Below, one piece after another: positions 10,724 through 20,484 of a DNA stretch of 25,761 bases (the first letter of the stretch is position 1; each line of letters begins with the position of its first letter). Source of the stretch: Bimuria novae-zelandiae CBS 107.79. Taxonomy: Eukaryota > Ascomycota > Dothideomycetes > Pleosporales > Didymosphaeriaceae. The position numbers were made by a program, and so were the translations under genes. The DNA is taken from positions 26,337 to 52,097 of the forward strand of contig ML976693.1 of NCBI GenBank assembly GCA_010015655.1, in the 5' to 3' direction. The notes beneath the pieces were generated by a model. That model was not told the origin of the DNA, searched no databases, and worked only from the letters and a program-made list of their open reading frames with translations.

Positions 10724-12274
10724 ATGGCCGTACAGGAGCTCCAAGCAGACGCAGACTTAAGGCAACCAGCATGTGACCCCGACATTACTACGACGTGTCT
10801 TTAGGTGGTGGACGACAGTAAACAAAACTCGTGTAGTATTTCCCCCCAACTACATGACTTCTTGGCCGGCCTTGAACAGCGTGGGATCAAGGTCTCTGCA
10901 CCACATAGACAGTCGTTTCCGCCTGAGGCAATAATGCATGACCGAGCAGCTATCGTCCCTACCGTTATAGTCTTGCCCCGAAGTGAATGGGGCGTTATAG
11001 AGACGCTAAAGTTGCTCACCTCCCTAAGACTCTACAACAAACATGCCGTCTTAGTAAGAAGCGGAGGACACGGATATCACAATGGAGGATTATGCTCGGG
11101 AATCATAATCAATCTAGGATACATAGCAAACCAACGGATTGTTGACAATGTTTTGTTCTTGGAACCTGGTTGCATCTTAGGACAACTTATCAGTACTTTA
11201 GTGGACCACAAGAAGGCAGTCCCTCACGGTGACTGCTTCGGCGTCGGGGCTGGGGGACATTTCCTCACCGCGGGGTGGGACATCGCCCTGGCTCGACGCT
11301 ACGGACTCGGGTGCCAGTTAGTTACTGGCGGCCGTATTGTTCTGTGGGACGGATCGGTCGTCGATGTGGATGAGAAGAACCATCCGAAATTGCTATACGC
11401 CATGCGCGGCGGCGCAGCAGCAGGAGTAGGAGTAGTTACAGAAATACGGCTACAGCTAATAGATCAGCCTCCCTTAGTTTCCTGGCGTTTCCAAAGTTTG
11501 TCCAAAGCACAGCTGGAGACTTGTGTGGCCCATCAAGCTTTCGCAAGCGCCGCGAACCTGCCTAAGGACATATCGATATCGTTCCGCTTCTACTTCGAGC
11601 CGGATCAGCATGATCCGGTATGCTCATTCAACGTCGTCAGTATCCTGCCTGTAGACAAGACCCTTAAGTGTCTCAGTGAGCATCTCGGTAGTGCAGTTGC
11701 GTCTATCGTAGCTAAACGGTCGGCGTGGCATAAGAAGCCACTTGTGGACTTGAGAATGGTGCCAGCTTCGGAAGCGTTGGCCGCAAATCCCCAGATGCTG
11801 GCCGAGGTGACACCTATGGCACTGCATGAAAGCCCTCTAACCTACTGGAAACCGACCGTATCATCGCGTGAAATGGCAAGGTCGTATTTCACCTCAGTCT
11901 CGAATTAGGTTGTTTCTGAGTGCGATACCGTCTTTCTAGAGCTGTATCATGCCTTCCAGTCAGTCCGGGTAGCACACGCACGCGAGCGAATGTACGCGCT
12001 CGTCATTCAAGGTGGTGGCCGAATGACAGAGTTACAGTATCAGTGTTCGATGCCGCTTGGTCAATCCCTGGCTCGCTTCGAGATGCATTGGGATACCCCC
12101 GAGGATAAACGGTGGTCTAGGAGTTTCACAGAAAGGATCTCTAGGATCATAGAATCAAAGCTGGATCGTGGCCCTAGCCGGCCATATCGCGGCGATATCT
12201 GGCTAAAAGAGCAAGAACGAGACGACACACTGGAAGCAATACTCAGGTGCTATGACCGCCGTTCAGCCGTTTGA
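10724..12274 (+). pseudogene. FAD-linked oxidoreductase (FAD_binding_4, berberine-bridge-like), interrupted by two in-frame TAG codons
   Basis: One frame of 517 codons from ATG 10724 (MAVQELQADADL) to TGA 12272 is broken only by TAG at 10802-10804 and 11906-11908. The N-terminal half is a PP-loop/FAD_binding_4 domain. It has VRSGGHGYHNGG, whose His (codon 116) is the usual covalent FAD ligand. It also has GDCFGVGAGGHFLTAGW, whose Cys (codon 171) matches the second ligand of bicovalent flavoproteins, and the VTEIRLQL strand. The C-terminal half (YALVIQGGG and on) fits the substrate domain, but I do not see the usual BBE tail (YxNYxD). The TAGs could be CAG-to-TAG RIP leakage from the adjacent Gypsy element. 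Alternatively both are 3' splice sites: each is followed by G, and in-frame GT-AG stretches of 75 nt (10730-10804) and 51 nt (11858-11908) can be drawn. The substrate cannot be told. Confidence 0.72.
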
Positions 12275-12803
12275 CCTTGACTTTTCTGCTAGGAGGAGTG
12301 CGGTTGGGTCTGGATATACGCTTATTAGAGGGACGGTTGCCTAAACTAAAGTTCGTTCTTATCCTAGAAGATAGAGTGTTGCGGTACAAAAATGTAGTAA
12401 ATTTAATATGTCATGTGTGCTGTTTTCTGAGTTGTGTTCCCGCTGCTCTCCACGGGCCAGCGGTAGGGTCTATTTATATAACATATTTATAATACTGTTG
12501 AGGTAAGGGGTGCTTGATAAGATAAGGAAGCAGCACCAGACCACCGCCACGTGGCGCACGTGATCCGCGCCTCCTCATAACCGTCACACAGAAACCTGCG
12601 TTACAAAACTAAGTTAGCATAACTACCTTCCCAGAAGCATACCAAGTTAGTCTAGAGAAAATCAGAAAAAGCTAACGCCCCTAGACGGAGGTTTCTCAAA
12701 TATGCGTCTTAAGCTCACTAAACGACCCCGCAAACTAACTTAGATACCTTCATCTAAAGTTATATATTTAAATATAAGCCACTATCAATCTTTGATCTTA
12801 ATG
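12275..12803. other. Intergenic, nothing recognised
   Basis: No coding frame with family resemblance. The stretch includes a GC-rich patch near 12540-12580 with CACGTGGCGCACGTG-like repeated CACGTG cores, which I cannot assign. Confidence 0.4.
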
Positions 12804-13504
12804 CACTTATCCGCCCCACCTTTTCTTCGCTAACCCTCTCACAGCTTCCACCAATTTCACCAGAACGCATATCTCTCGCCAAAAGAAGTACACTCCCTGG
12901 CCCTCAACCAATACATTAAGCCCGTTCCCAAGCAGCTTCGCAAAATAATATGGATAGGTGAACCCATGCGCATTTGTTTTTTCTATGCATTCGTATCTAA
13001 TCTGCAAGGACTGACGCGGAAAGTGCCTATTCACTGAACCTGTTTGATTTGTTCAGCATGAATGCCCATACCCTCCAGTCTCGCCTACGTACTTATCAAA
13101 GCGCTTTCCAAAATCATTCTTAGAGAAGGCCAAAAGCTCCACTATAGGGTGGCGACCGAAAGCATTCCAGGCATTAGACGGGCCAACCATTCGAAGTCAG
13201 GCTCAAGACCTCCAATTTAATATAATTTATCCACTAGCATTGTATTTGCGTCAGATAGTAAGTCGACTTTTTCTATTTCGGATCTCATGTTGTTCAATAA
13301 GCGGTCGATACGAGAACGGGTGAACATTAAATCGTTCAATACGCGCTCGTTATCGAAAGTAGAAGACTCAGTATCGTTTAATAAGCTGTCGACATTATAA
13401 CGGAGTTTTTCCTGGCTGAAAAGGAGAACATCGAGTCTGACGAAGTAGTCGTAAAGCGACTGCTGGTAAGGCAGGTCCACGGGATTCCAACTTCTAGTTC
13501 TCAT
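12804..13504 (-). pseudogene. Decayed gene of unknown family
   Basis: Two minus-strand stretches look coding. The first, from ATG 13504, reads MRTRSWNPVDLPYQQSLYDY and is a charged, helix-rich segment of 95 residues to TAA 13217; the same frame carries a further protein-like GGLEPDFEWLARLMPGML past that stop. The second lies in another frame (about 13190 to 12807) and reads VGPSNAWNAFGRHPIVELLA. It then has KTNAHGFTYPYYFAKLLGNG and VYFFWREICVLVKLVEAVRG, interrupted by one TGA at 13055-13053. A frameshift or an unrecognised intron near 13190 would join them. I do not recognise the family. The bias against stops and the amino-acid texture support former coding, not a function. Confidence 0.45.
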
Positions 13505-14189
13505 TTTAATTAAGATGTTATGCTTGTGTATGTTGGAGTTGCTAGCTTAGACGGGTATCCGCAAAAGATGCGCCCGCTGGTTCCTTATAGCGCTCACGCG
13601 AATTACTGGGTCCCGCCACAACCGGCGACTTGGAAGGCGCTGAAACCCCCAATACCTTATACTAGCAGAATGGAAATGGCCGAGTAGTGCATTTTTTTGC
13701 AGTAATAATCTTATCCACTCTGGATACGACCATTCAAGTTAAAATTGCTTCGTATGGCTCCGGTACTATTGGAGAATAGAGACGGTCTCCCCCGGATAGC
13801 CTTCTCGACTCGGCAGAAAAGCACCTGATGGAAAGAAGAAAATAGGATATGTTGTTACTATACTATAGATAGATTAGTAGTGAAATTAATTTAATTGTCA
13901 CAATTGCGCTATCCTCATAGAGCCCACACCTAAAAAAAGCCGTCTCTATAAATAGGTTATACGGGGTCCCGAAGAGGTCCCCCACAGACATAAATTTAAC
14001 CTACTAGGGTCCTGTTTGGGAACCTTGATGGCCGTTTCAAAACCTGCATTTCGTGCTTAAATGTTCCCTATCAAACAAAATTCTATATAAAACTCATTGT
14101 TGAAGATCCTTTTAAGCAGAACATACAGATAGTGTAGGGGAGGTATACTTCCTACACTACATACTAGCCATAGAAGACATGCTTTATAA
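13505..14189. other. Intergenic, no supported gene
   Basis: Mixed composition. It contains a short hairpin at 14132-14159 (8-bp stem AGTGTAGG) and a minus-strand stretch at 13692-13511 resembling a small secreted peptide but with four stops. Nothing else is recognised. Confidence 0.4.
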
Positions 14190-14689
14190 GGAAAAAATAA
14201 ACTAATAATAAGCCCTATCTATAATAGTTTCGCTATCACTTCCTTGTTAAAACTAACTCCTCTTAGACTATTAACAATTCTCGTAATGGCAGAAAGGACT
14301 TAGCATCTATTAACTAACGCAGGGCTGCTAAATTCGTAAAAACTTGTTGTACAAGCCTTTACAAAATTCAAGAAGCGCTTAGCCCGCAGAAGAGATACGT
14401 GGCATACAAGAAACTGCGAAATAACCAAGGCTCTTAGGAGTATTAAGGTCTCTATCCACACAAAGTTAGACACCTTACCAACCTAGTCAAGAAGTACCGG
14501 TTCCTGAAAAAACTAGAACAAACACTCGCCCTAGAATTGCTAGAAGACATTACGACAGAAGAGAGACTCTGCATCACAAAACTAAAGAAGGAAAAGGGTA
14601 AATTATAAGACGCATTAACTAATTCTATCGAAATTATCCTCCGTCTGCAGCAAGAAGTCGAACAAAGGTTAGCGTGCCGTGAGCGATAG
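14190..14689 (+). pseudogene. Decayed coding stretch, coiled-coil-rich, unknown family
   Basis: One plus-strand frame is readable across about 165 codons if TAA and TAG are taken as mutated Gln. It includes RRAAKFVKTCCTSLYKIQEA near 14318-14377 and QKRYVAYKKLRNNQG. A Lys/Glu/Leu-rich helical segment follows (KKYRFLKKLEQTLALELLED, then IEIILRLQQEVEQRL), ending at TAG 14687-14689. At least six stops are present, most of them TAA or TAG. This is the same decay style as the transposons, so it may be the remnant of a repeated gene or element. No domain family recognised. Confidence 0.45.
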
Positions 14690-15622
14690 TCTTCACGAGG
14701 TCTACCGGCACAGGCTAGCTGTTGGTGCGTTTGATGTCAGGAAGGTACATGCGGAGACGTGCAGTCAGCTCGCAGATTGCGGTCAGTTGTGTCGACTCCT
14801 AGGCCACGGTGCCGCTATAGAGCCTCAGAGACACTAGGGGATGCGCCTGGGTGTTGGCTGCGACGATGGTAGGTCCTGCCGTAGTCTGGACGTCGTCACA
14901 ATGGCGATAGAGGGCAAATACTACATAGAGATAGCAGTTGCTGCACTGGATAGGTAGCTGCGACACTGGGAGCGTAGGCGCCGTGCAGGCCGGGGACTAC
15001 TTGTACACGCGACATTCTTGTTTCTTTTCTCCTCCAGCTTTGAGTCTTTGTACATAGCACCAATCTACTAGCCGCGAGACTACATCTTACTGGCCGTTAC
15101 ACTAGCTAGTGAAATACTGTGGAGTGTCCAACTCGCTTGTGAAGCACGTCAGAGGTTGTGAGCAGGCAGGTGGGCATATACAGTACGGACAACTAGCTGT
15201 ATTGTTATCTACAGAAAAGAATGTGTAGAGTGAGGAGTCTATCGAGTGGAGAGAGCGCTGGTGAGGGTTCTATTTACTCAGTAACGTTAGTCCGTGCACC
15301 TAGATAGTGCGTTCCACGTATACGATCTGTGACGTCAGTCACGTGGTTAAACGTCCCCCCTACGTGAAGGAAAACCCCCTGTGCTGACATGGAAAAACCT
15401 CAACCCTAATTCATTATCTGACTTACTCCACGGTCTTGCCAAGGCATAATAAAGACTCGAGCATTGTTCACACGTTCGTCCCCCAATTATTAGCTTGCAG
15501 CCCAAACTACGACACCTTAATCACACTGTTAACGTCACTTACAACGTCGCGAATCACACAGCGTAGCGAAGCCAATTAGAGGTACTTTTAATAGCATTTA
15601 GAATGCAGCTCCCAGCGTAATA
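14690..15622. other. Intergenic, nothing recognised
   Basis: Higher GC than the transposon tracts and rich in CpG. No frame has family resemblance; a minus-strand frame at about 14960-14640 stays open with two TAGs but shows no motif. Possibly part of an old repeat. Confidence 0.4.
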
Positions 15623-16189
15623 AGTATTTTTAGTAACGTCCATCCAATCGTAACGGAACAACCGCCGTGGCGGAACACCAGCAGCACTTTCTACCACAAC
15701 AACGCCAACAACGATTGCACCGCTTAGACACTCTCGGAATAGATACCCAGATTCTTTAGTTTCTTATATACTTGATATCTTTGGCGTGATTTCCCTGTCG
15801 ACTTTATAATACCGCATCTCACTACCCATATCCTTAACAACCCTACCTCGGCCTGCCTCGGGGTCTAATCAAAGTATCGCGCATCTATCTAAAAGCTCGT
15901 CACCCTATAGAGTGCTATAGAAAGTTCATATTCCGAGCAGAATGCTGTGCTTGATAAGGTGGCTGCGTTACGGCAGTCATCTGTGCTGCATCGAGCCAGA
16001 CTGCTTAGCGGGGACCTACATCCTCGCTGTACAAAAGAGGCCTAGCTGTAATTTGACAGCGTCCTAGTCAGCCTTTGCCACAGCCACAGCTGACTCGTGC
16101 GTAAAAAACAAGCACGGCTCACGTGATAGTCGGCGCCTGTAGAATTAATGCGCCGCGCTGTTAGCTTCTTGGTTCTTGATATGTGGCTG
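15623..16189 (+). repeat. Dispersed repeat, copy A (left arm of an inverted pair)
   Basis: This segment aligns by eye with the reverse complement of 21858-22380. Shared blocks include an identical 19-mer GTAACGGAACAACCGCCGT (15650-15668; reverse complement at 22332-22350), a CTCGGAATAGA block, a TCTAAAAGC..CCTATAGA block and CAGCTGACTCGTG near 16087. Many differences are transitions. The right end of copy A (16081-16189) has short inverted termini CAGCCACA/TGTGGCTG. No coding capacity seen. The nature of the repeat (MITE, solo terminal repeat or other) is unknown. Confidence 0.7.
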
Positions 16190-16620
16190 CTGGAGCAGCG
16201 TAGCGCCGATAGCGGCGGCTTAGACAAAGACCAAGCACCGTGACTACATCCTGCTCTGCTACAGCCAGACGATGCTACTTCTAGGATAGCGATTACCATT
16301 GATTACAATCTAGCTTAGAAGCGAGCTCTTTTAGAAGCGCTAACTGAAGTTGAAGCTACTAACTTAGTGGTTAGACACTCTAGAGCAATATAGGTGATAT
16401 ATCTCTGCTACTGGGTCTGACCACTGCCCCAACTACCCTCCATATTAACGGAACTTCCTATACTATAGAGGATGAGTGAATATTATATCGCAACTAGGCC
16501 TTTCTATGGCTTTCTCCAAAGTACTGTAACTGCAGTACGGCAGTGAACAGGTATATAGTATACCTGGGATGTAGGTCTGGATATGTAGCAATGTTTATTA
16601 TGCCGTAAAAGTAACCTAAC

Positions 16621-16742
16621 TAGCTGTATTCTATCTACACTTAAGAACAGCCACAGCTAACTCGTGAAAGTAGGCTGTATTACACTCACGTGAAACAGAT
16701 ATTCGCCATAAGCCGAAGCGTGACTCTTTAAATATGTGGCTG
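16621..16742 (+). repeat. Dispersed repeat, copy C (partial), beside the NLR 3' end
   Basis: 16621-16720 aligns without gaps to the reverse complement of 21858-21957, from TAGCTGTATTCTATCT to GCCGAAGCG. Most differences are C/T or G/A. Inverted termini CAGCCACA (16648) and TGTGGCTG (16735-16742) are present as in copy A. It lies 34 bp beyond the stop codon of the NLR gene and may lie within its 3' untranslated region. Confidence 0.7.
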
Positions 16743-16775
16743 AGCGTGCCGTCTTAAAAAATAATTAAATTAGCC

Positions 16776-19700
16776 CTAGCGTATACTAAGTATCGCTACA
16801 CGTCCAGATGTACATCCCAGACACACTATATACTTGTAAACTCCCGTTGTGCAGTTACGGTACTCAGGAGGAAGCCATAGAAAGCGCCGCGTTTGACGTA
16901 ATATCCACTCACCATGTACTACATAAGGTGATTCTTTGATTTGAAGGATAGGTGGAACGGCGATAGGATCAACTGGCAGAGAGATGTCCCCTTTATCAGT
17001 GCGAAGTGTTTGTCCATCTGGCGAAAATGCGATGCGAAAGATGGGCAAACGTTGATCTTGTAGAACGCAGCGATAGTGTCCTGTCGCTGTCTCCCACACC
17101 AGCAATGTGCTGTCATCGGATGCTGAGGCGACCAGCTGCCCGTCTGGCGAGAACACCACCGCCTTGACCCTTTCTGAATGGCCCTTCAGCACGCTGCGAC
17201 ACTGGCTCGTCGCTGTCTCCCACACCCGCACTGTGCTGTCCCCGGATGCCGAGGCGACCAGCTGCCCATCTGGCGAGAACACCACCGCCTTGACTCTTTC
17301 TGAATGGCCCTTCAGCACGCTGCGACACTGGCCCGTCACTGTCTCCCACATCCGCACTGTGCTGTCCCTGGATGCTGAGGCGACCAGCTGCCCGTCTGGC
17401 GAGAACACCACCGCCTTAACTCTTTCTGAATGGCCCTCTAGCACGCTGCGACACTGGCCCGTCGCTGTCTCCCACACCCGCACTGTGCTGTCGCGGGATG
17501 CTGAGGCGACTAGCTGCCCATCTGGCGAGAACACCACTGCGCTGACCACTCTTGAATGGCCCTCCAGCACGCTGCGACACTGGCCCGTCGCTGTCTCCCA
17601 CACCCGCACTGTGCTGTCCCCAGATGCCGAGGCGACCAGCTGCCCATCTGGCGAGAACACCACTGCCTTGACCCAAGCTGGGTGGCCCTTCAGCACGCTG
17701 CGACACTGGCCCGTCGCTGTCTCCCACATCCGCACTGTGCTGTCATGGGATGCTGAGGCGATCAGCTGCCCGTCTGGCGAGAACACCACTGCGCTGACCA
17801 CTCTTGAATGGCCCTCTAGCACGCTGCGACACTGGCCCGTCGCTGTCTCCCACACCCGCACTGTGCTGTCCCCAGATGCTGAGGCGACCAGCTGCCCGTC
17901 TGGCGAGAACACTACCGCGCTGACCACTCTTAAATGGCCCTCCAGCACGCTGCGACACTGGCCCGTCGCTGTCTCCCACACCAGCACTGTGCTGTCATGG
18001 GATGCTGAGGCGATCAGCTGCCCGTCTGGTGAGAGCACCACCGCATTGACCCCACTTAAATGGCCTTCCAGCACGCTGCGACACTGGCCCGTCGCTGTCT
18101 CCCACACCCGCACTGTGCTGTCCCCGGATGCTGAGGCGACCAGCTGCCCGTCTGGCGAGAACACCACCGCCTTGACCAAAGCTGAATGGCCTTCCAGCAC
18201 GCTGCGACACGCATTCCACTCTTCATCTTTCCCTGACCGCATTTCTACAGCTTGTGGGACCTGTTCTATAAATACCTTCCGCACGATGCTAGCCTCGGGC
18301 GCGAAAAGAAGAGCAGACGAGTATATTTGTAGGGGCGCTTCTGTAAGTACTGGTATAAATCGCAGCATAAATCGGCTTGCATCACGGAGGAACTTGGCAA
18401 CACTACTATCTGATAGCTATATTAAGATTAGCGTTAAGTATAATTGCTTTATTGGGAGAGCTTTACCGTCGCTAGCACTTGTAACCTCGCCACTAGCCGC
18501 ACGCATAGACCTGTCTCGTTCATCAGGCTCATAGCTTCGAGCCAGTGGAGAAGATGCTTCTTAAGGAAGCCGTGCGTGGCGTCTCCATCGTTAATGCTAC
18601 GCTGGCTGCGCTCCAGATGATCGACCCAGTAGCGACACGCATATCGCAGCTCGGGAGGCAGGCTGGCTGTGATCCTGCTCTCATCAATCTCACTTCTGCG
18701 TATCCCAGGCTCGGAAAGGTTGCAGATGTCTTGTCGAAGACCGTGGTGAGCGGACATAAGCTCTAGACAGCGAGCTGCCAGCTTCTTATGTGTGCTCCTC
18801 TCATCGACCCAGAAATTGTTGTTGTTGCATCTCTGGCTGTCAAGCAGGAAGTCGCGGAACGAAGGATGGTGTAGACGAAGTGGTTGGGCAGGACTCTCTG
18901 GGATGTTGATAATTGCATGTAGATCCTCTAGTGCCTGCCTAGTTTCTTCGCCTGCACACTGGAGTAACTTGCTCAACGACCGTAAAGACAGAGTAGAGAG
19001 CAGAACCACCATGCTCCCAAGAACGTGCCGTAGCATTCTGCACTGCTCGCGTCGCTCCTCGTCTGTATAATGTGTGGGTACTGAGCTCTGCAGCACAGTT
19101 ATATAGATCTGGTCAAGATGCTTCTCTGGAGCTGTAGTATTATTGCTGTCGTTGCGTAGGATCGTCTCTAGTCTTCTAGCTGCGAAGTGCCTCCCTTCGG
19201 AGATAAAACGGCAGGCAGTCGCTGCCCAGATAAACAACCCACTAGCGCTTTGGACCAGCTGTATAATAGTAAGTGCGCTAGGCCAGCCAACGCGCGATAA
19301 CCATCTCTGGCCAACAGACTGAAGTTCCGTTTCCAGAAAGAGTTGTATGTCCTGGTCAACAATTGATGGCGATATGTCGTGCAGCACAAAGTCCCTGTGT
19401 TCCGTATCCGTGATCTGTCTAAACACGTCTCGAATGGGCACCTCCGGCCGGCTTGTTAGGAAAATGCGCAGCCGAACCCTCTGCAGCGACTGTGCCTCAG
19501 CCAGCAGCCGTACGATAATCTTGACGTTGTCGTCGTTGTCGCACTCGTCGAGCGCATCGATGACCATTATAAACGGCCCTGGGTGGTGCAGCTGCGACAG
19601 CGGATGGAGAACGAGGTGCTGCCACTGATTTTGTAGAGATTGTTGTGTGATATTGCTACGCTCGGCAACAGCGTTGCGGATATGCTGCCGACATGTGATG

Positions 19701-20190
19701 ATGTTGTCTGCAAGCTGCACCGCGATGCTCGTAACAAACTTGCCTGCATGGCCGACGTCGCCGCCGCCGCGCGAGAAGAAGAAGCTAGCCGCCAGAAGCT
19801 GTCTGTCATGGTACCGGCGCGCGACGGTCCGCGCGATCGTCGACTTGCCCGTGCCCGCCAAGCCGCGCAGCCAGAAGATGCATCGCTCGTTTTGTCCGTC
19901 CGCCCAGTTGTGTATCTCGTTGAGGAGGTCGACGCGCGTGTCTGCGAGGCAGGCAGGCTCGTGCTGCTTCGCGAACGAGTTGAAGGGCGCGTCTTCGGCG
20001 TACGGCAGTCGAGCGAGGGTGTCCTCCTGTCCTATTTGAAGTGTCTGCTCAGCGTCTTGCTCTCTCTTAAAAGCTTGACGGCCCTCGGGCGGCCCTGCAA
20101 CGTACCAAAATGGACCGAGCCGTTGAAGTTGTTTGCCTGAACGCTGGAGTATGCGTTGCCGAACGCTAGGTTAGACGATGTAGAGGCCAT
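16776..20190 (-). CDS. NLR-type receptor: NACHT ATPase with high-identity WD40 repeats (HET-E/HNWD-like), three exons, 1104 aa
   Basis: Exons 20190-20106, 20055-18467 and 18416-16776 join into 1105 codons without stops. Start ATG 20190 has a strong context (ACCATGG). Residues 1-28 are a short Asn/Ser/Gly-rich head. 93-101 GLAGTGKST is Walker A, 190-201 FIMVIDALDECD Walker B, and 228-233 LTSRPE a sensor-like motif. The STAND linker includes HLLHWLEAMSLM and FLRDASRFMLRFIP. Residues 628-1005 are nine 42-aa WD40 repeats, then a degenerate tenth and the usual C-terminus (LWLPPEYR..SGRVAIL). Intron 1 (20105-20056, GTACGT..CAAG) and intron 2 (18466-18417, GTAAAG..CTAAT..TAG) are both 50 nt. Family role: NTP-dependent oligomerising sensor in the cytosol whose WD40 repeats recognise a ligand and trigger cell death. 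No RIP decay, despite mutated transposons on both sides. The N-terminal effector type is unresolved. Confidence 0.9.
17076..18209 (-). repeat. Nine tandem 126-bp WD40-coding repeats
   Basis: Each unit encodes 42 aa starting CRSVL(E/K)GH and ending WETATGQ. Identity between units is very high. Variation clusters right after GH (for example SALVK, LSGVN, LRVVS, PAWVK, SERVK), at the residue before DST (G, H, R or D), and before WET (V or M). This is the high-internal-conservation pattern of HET-E-like NLRs, in which unit number and variable residues define specificity. A degenerate tenth unit follows at 17075 and below. Confidence 0.92.
18417..18466 (-). other. Intron 2 of the NLR gene
   Basis: 50 nt, GTAAAG donor, CTAAT branch-like site, TATAG acceptor, phase 0. 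Removing it joins RLVARLQVLAT to LSDSSVAKFLRDASRF, which restores the STAND linker and links the NACHT and WD40 parts in one protein. Confidence 0.85.
20056..20105 (-). other. Intron 1 of the NLR gene
   Basis: 50 nt, GTACGT donor, CAAG acceptor, phase 1, between NGSVHF and AEQTLQIGQEDTLARLPYAE. The plus-strand NLR fragment has a 50-nt GTACGT..GCAG intron of the same phase at the equivalent place, which supports the model. Confidence 0.72.
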
Positions 20191-20484
20191 GGTATCGCAT
20201 TTAGCATGCACCAGCGATGGCGTGTTCACGGGGACGGTGTCTGTAGTCTGCGGCGCAGCGCCTGCTGGCCTTCAACTTGGCGGCCTTCAGCCTGCAGCCC
20301 GGCGGTTTCGAGCAATCACTCGCGAGGCCTGCGGCTGGGGCCAAGCGTGCATGCGCCCAATCGTCAAACCGCTCGTCCCGCCAGCCTCGTCGGCGTGGTC
20401 GATGGACACATACCTCCATTGAGGATTTCCGCGCGCCATGATGGAGAAAGACAAGATCATCCAACTAAGCAAGTGTTCCATTCT
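20191..20484. promoter_or_regulatory. Divergent intergenic region between the NLR gene and the CorA-like remnant
   Basis: About 290 bp, GC-rich, between the minus-strand NLR start and the plus-strand CorA-like remnant. It would contain the NLR promoter. No TATA box or known operator is recognised. Confidence 0.4.

Noticed and set aside
13511..13692. Minus-strand small secreted protein (MHYSAISILLV start)
   Set aside because: Signal-like start, but four stops in about 60 codons and no support beyond that; chance cannot be excluded.
14132..14159. Short hairpin (8-bp AGTGTAGG stem) as a terminator or MITE end
   Set aside because: Isolated, no adjacent gene end and no second copy found.
14640..14960. 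Minus-strand frame with two TAGs
   Set aside because: Open length is unremarkable for the GC content and no family motif is visible.
16042..16299. Minus-strand ORF of 85 codons
   Set aside because: Lies largely in repeat copy A, with low-complexity Ser/Arg composition and no motif.
17107..18534. Long plus-strand open frame (475 codons) opposite the WD40 array
   Set aside because: It is the antisense of nine 126-bp units, so one open antisense unit stays open throughout. Its translation is a repetitive Ser/Thr/Ala text without family resemblance.
20095..20105. An 11-nt GTACGT..CAG micro-intron that would also restore the NLR frame
   Set aside because: Too short for the spliceosome. A 50-nt intron from the same donor restores the frame too and matches the 50-nt intron of the second NLR fragment.
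19640..20140. Plus-strand open frames over the NACHT start
   Set aside because: They overlap the clearly coding minus-strand NACHT exon in high-GC sequence; shadow frames.
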